Below are positions 60,770-64,000 of a DNA stretch of 64,000 nucleotides, piece by piece (position 1 is the stretch's first letter; the number at the start of each line of letters is the position of its first letter). Source of the stretch: Marsupella aquatica. Lineage: Eukaryota; Marchantiophyta. The translations under genes and the position numbers were made by a program. The stretch lies in contig OZ316897.1 in assembly GCA_973895155.1 (NCBI GenBank), positions 3,038,001-3,102,000 on the forward strand, written 5' to 3'. The notes under the pieces were generated by a model, which searched no databases, was not told the origin of the DNA, and saw only the letters and a list, made by a program, of their open reading frames with translations.

Positions 60770-61795
60770 TTTTTTATGACATTGACATTTTTATCTCATG
60801 ACAATTTTTTCTCACCCTCAACATTGTTTAGGTCCTTGATATATTTTCTCACCTGACTTGACATCTTTTTTCACTTTGACATCATTATCTCACCACAACA
60901 TCTTTCCTTCACCTTCGACATATGTTCTCTCCTCAAAGTCATTTTCTCACCTCGCCATTTTTTCTCTCCTCAACATCACCTTGACTTCTTTGTCTCACCT
61001 CAACATCTATTTTTGTCATAGTGACATTTGTTTTCACCTCGAAATCTGATCTATTTCTCAACTTCACACTAATTTTTATCTCATCACAACATCTTTCCCT
61101 CACCCTCAACATCTTTTCCTCATCTTCACATATTTTTCTCACATCGCCATCTTTTCTCTCCTTGACATAGTTTTTGCTTTACATCTTTTTCTTAGCTCAA
61201 CATCTCTTTTTCTCATCAACATCTTTGTTCACCTCGACATCTTTTTCTCACCTCCACTTCTTTTTCTCACTTCAATTTCTTTTTCTTACCTCAACATCTA
61301 TTTTCACCTCAACATATTTTTCTCACCACACCATCTTTTGTGCAACTTTTGTCTTAACAACATCTTTTTTACTTAACGACAACTTTTCTCTTAATGACAC
61401 CTTGGGCAACATGACATTTCTTTTTTTAAGGACATATTGGGTGACACAACATCTTGGGTGACACAATATCATTTTTCTTAAGTACATCTTGGGTGTCACA
61501 ACATTGTTGTTCTTAACAACATCTTGGGTGACACGATATCTTTTTTCTTCATTAATGACACATTGGGTGACACAACATTTTTTTTGTTCATGACATCTTC
61601 AGTTGGGCGACACTACATTTTCTTTCTTAACGACATCTTGGGCGACATCACATCTTTTTTTCTTAACGACATCTTGGGCAACACAACATATTTGTTCTTA
61701 ACGACATCTTGGGCAACACAACATATTTGTCTTAACGACATCTTAGAGAACACGACATTTTGGGTGACACGACATCTTTTGTGCAACGCACGGAT
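60770..61795. repeat. Pyrimidine-rich repeat passing into a 35-bp minisatellite
   Basis: From 60770 to about 61340 the words CTCACCTCAACATCTTTTTC and variants recur irregularly. From about 61360 to 61795 a clearer unit of about 35 bp (TTAACGACATCTTGGGCAAC plus ACAACAT..TTTGT) is repeated ten or more times. The strand is strongly T/C-rich. No coding function is likely. Confidence 0.9.
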
Positions 61796-61799
61796 ATTG

Positions 61800-62656
61800 A
61801 GCTAGTGGGAGAATAATATGATCGGGGAGATAATATTGGGCCACTGTGATTGGGTTTATGATATGGGCCACTGGGAAGGCAACCATAGCTTCAGGTACAG
61901 TAATTACTTGTGATGGAGTCTTCTTTCAGCTGCACAGCTTCAGGCGGATCTTTGAGTGAGGAGAAACGCAAACTGGAGCCCCTTTTTCATGGCAGGACAA
62001 AAAGTGGACAGAAGGCAAAAGGGAGAACGTGAAGCTTGGAGCCAACGACCCGATCAAAGTAGAACGAGCTTTGGACTGGCACGAATCGAGAATAACACAG
62101 AAGCACACGAAAACAAATGAAGGCGCTTTGGTACGTACGCCTGGCTTGCCAGGACGTGGGCGGCTCGACACATGGTTTCGGACAACTTAGTACCGGACAG
62201 CGTTGCCCTCAATCATAAACTTAGTACGTAATACGAACTACCGGTAGCTCTTGGTGCAATTGACTTGTACGTCGATCTCTGAGGCGGCCAAATTGAAGTG
62301 TCCCCAGTCACTGGCATGGATCGAGGTGATTCAATTCTAGGAATCCACAATCAAGTGCACCATTCACTGCATATGAGATAAGATCATGCTCTCGATCAGA
62401 AGCTTCAATGTGACTGATAGATCGATGTTGCTATTTGTCGGTTTTGTTTCCTATTACAACCACAGACTGCCTCCATGTGTGCAGATAGAGCTGGACAATG
62501 GCCACCATTAGGAAGCCAGGCTTTGAGCAGCAGCAGGTGAACCTTTCATGACTTATCAGGGGAAGATACACTGCTGAGACCTTCAGCGGACAGATTCTCA
62601 AGGGATATTTCAGACGCGCTGGGTTTGAATAAGCTAGGCTTCAGGGAGGGGCAGCA
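61800..62656. promoter_or_regulatory. Upstream region of the AMT2-type gene
   Basis: About 850 bp between the minisatellite and the start codon. It must hold the promoter and leader of the ammonium transporter gene, but I cannot point to a secure TATA box or nitrogen-response element. Confidence 0.35.
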
Positions 62657-63951
62657 ATGTCTACAAGTGATATCTCCGCATACCTAAATTCCCCTAACAC
62701 GAGCTCGCCATATGCAACATCCACACCCTACTGGCTGAACAAAGGAGACAATGCGTGGCAACTGACTGCTGCCACTCTGGTGGGAATGCAAAGTTTGCCT
62801 GGGTTAGTGATCTTGTATGGAAGCTACGTGAAGAAGAAATGGGCGGTGAATTCCACTTTCATGGCCCTGTATGCCTTTGCGGCGGTGCTCATCTGCTGGG
62901 TGCTGTGGGCATACGAGTTTTCGTTCGGAGACCGCTGGCTTCCTTTCTGGGGCAAGCCTGGTGTAGCGCTAACCTATAAGTTCCTCTTGAAACAATCAAA
63001 TCTTCCAGCAACCGCAGTTGGAGCAGGGGATCTCGACTATGTGAATTTCAGTTACGCTCCCACTGCATCAGAGACGATGTTTTTCCCTATGGTGACGACG
63101 GTATACTATCATTTTGTTTTCGCGGCACTGACTGTCATCTTAGTGGCGGGGTCTCTCCTGGGAAGAATGAACATCCACGCCTGGATGATCTTTGTACCAC
63201 TGTGGCTCACTTTCTCCTACACAGTGGGTGCTTTCAGTCTCTGGGGCGGAGGCTTCTTGTTTCAGCTGGGTGTGCTTGATTACTGCGGTGGCTATGTGAT
63301 CCATGTCTCGTCTGGCATAGCGGGCTTCACTGCCGCTTATTGGGTACATATATTCTTCTGTCGACGTCAATTCTATATAGCTATAATGACCTGTACCTCA
63401 TACAATTCGAATTTCCAAAATTTCATAGCCCCCGCCGCTGCTGCTGAGGACCCTTAGGGATCACGGTTGGATCTGATATTAGTTGGTCTTCTCTCAAGTC
63501 GTCAGTGTAGTCCTTACTTGAGTTAGCACTAGTTTATTAACGAATTTCGCCTCTATTCACGATGATTTTGTCAGAAACTTAATTCTCCAGTTCATGTTAG
63601 AAACTTCTGCAAGCGCTCTTAGTTTTCGATTATCTATCACTGTAACTAACTATCAAAGCTTACAGGTAGGACCAAGGCTGAAGAGGGATCGTGAGCGCTT
63701 TCCACCAAACAATTTGTTGCTCATGCTCGCTGGAGCTGGTTTGCTGTGGCTTGGTTGGTCTGGATTCAACGGAGGTGGTGTTTACTCCGCCAACATAATT
63801 GCTTCCTTGGCGGTGGTAAACACACACATTTGTGCTGCGACCAGTTTGCTGGTTTGGTTGGGTCTCGATTCTATCATATTCAAGAAACCTTCGGTGATTG
63901 GAGGTGTTCAAGGAATGATCACTGGCCTTGTCTGTATCACCCCCGCAGCAG
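62657..63951 (+). CDS. AMT2-type ammonium transporter, 5' exons (continues past window)
   Basis: Exon 1 runs from the ATG at 62657 to 63343 (229 codons) with donor GTACAT; exon 2 runs from 63666 (after TTACAG) to 63951 with donor GTACAAG. The join reads [18 protein letters not shown], exact for the family. The protein imports ammonium/ammonia across the plasma membrane as a trimer. Visible parts: a first membrane segment near residues 35-57 ([15 protein letters not shown]), [26 protein letters not shown], and the signature [13 protein letters not shown] with pore residues Asp208 and His216. Exon 2 adds [20 protein letters not shown] and [17 protein letters not shown]. The MEP/AMT2 group rather than AMT1 is indicated by GRMN and YVIH. 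No lesions are visible; the 3' part lies outside the window. Confidence 0.95.
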
Positions 63952-64000
63952 GTACAAGAGATCATCCGATCCTTTTCCCTCTTCTAGGTAGAAAACATGC

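Noticed and set aside
61174-61805. Two hydrophobic plus-strand frames
   Set aside because: They are translations of the T/C-rich minisatellite.

Overview
The window is nuclear DNA of a land plant. It holds an intron-containing AMT2-type ammonium transporter, a captured piece of a plant-specific GT8 glycosyltransferase (IPUT1/PGSIP6 type), EDM2-like PHD clusters known from plants, plant-type CACTA (En/Spm) transposons and TTTAGGG-type telomere-like repeats. TE density and style would fit a seed-free plant, but the sequence does not prove the lineage. There are no rRNA genes, no CRISPR and no bacterial operons.

Layout. 1-1.5 kb: an EDM2-like PHD-cluster gene, broken. 1.56-1.8 kb: a tandem repeat. 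1.95-6.38 kb, resuming at 22.95-23.14 kb: a decayed transposase of a family I cannot place (called TE-A here). It is split by CACTA-1 (6378-22952; 18-bp perfect terminal match; 3-bp duplication GTA). CACTA-1 encodes, all on the minus strand, a TNPA-like protein, a TNP2 transposase (Transposase_21 + DUF4218 + DUF4216) and three cargo genes: F-box-like, tandem BRCT and a second EDM2-like PHD gene.

23.7-24.15 kb and 42.0-45.4 kb are two halves of one minus-strand gene with a ParB-like domain followed by a beta-class DNA amino-methyltransferase domain. CACTA-2 (24150-42006; duplication AAT) splits it. CACTA-2 carries its own TNP2 (minus), a SET-domain gene next to it (minus) and a TNPA-like gene on the plus strand. 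That TNPA-like gene is itself interrupted within an exon by CACTA-3 (31515-39471; duplication GTT), which has no recognisable transposase but carries captured gene fragments, including part of an IPUT1-like gene.

43.3-52.4 kb holds at least 14 copies of a 19-bp CpG-rich palindrome (reconstructed consensus CTACGCGAG-N-CTCGCGTAG), scattered through the ParB/methyltransferase gene intron, a coiled-coil pseudogene, spacers and a DUF7869-type transposase gene (48.0-51.3 kb, plus strand). I saw none in the CACTA elements. The combination of ParB-like/methyltransferase gene, DUF7869-type transposase and dispersed palindromes is the best candidate for an undescribed element in the window. All its genes are now broken.

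52.5-62.6 kb is gene-poor: decayed repeats, tandem duplications, AT-rich repeats and a TC-rich minisatellite. 62657 to the window end: the AMT2-type gene, the only gene that looks intact, continuing past the edge.

Order of events from nesting: TE-A and the ParB/DUF7869 unit came first, CACTA-1 and CACTA-2 inserted into them, then CACTA-3 into CACTA-2. Two of the CACTA elements carry chromatin-related cargo (PHD reader, SET writer), which suggests, without proof, interference with host silencing.
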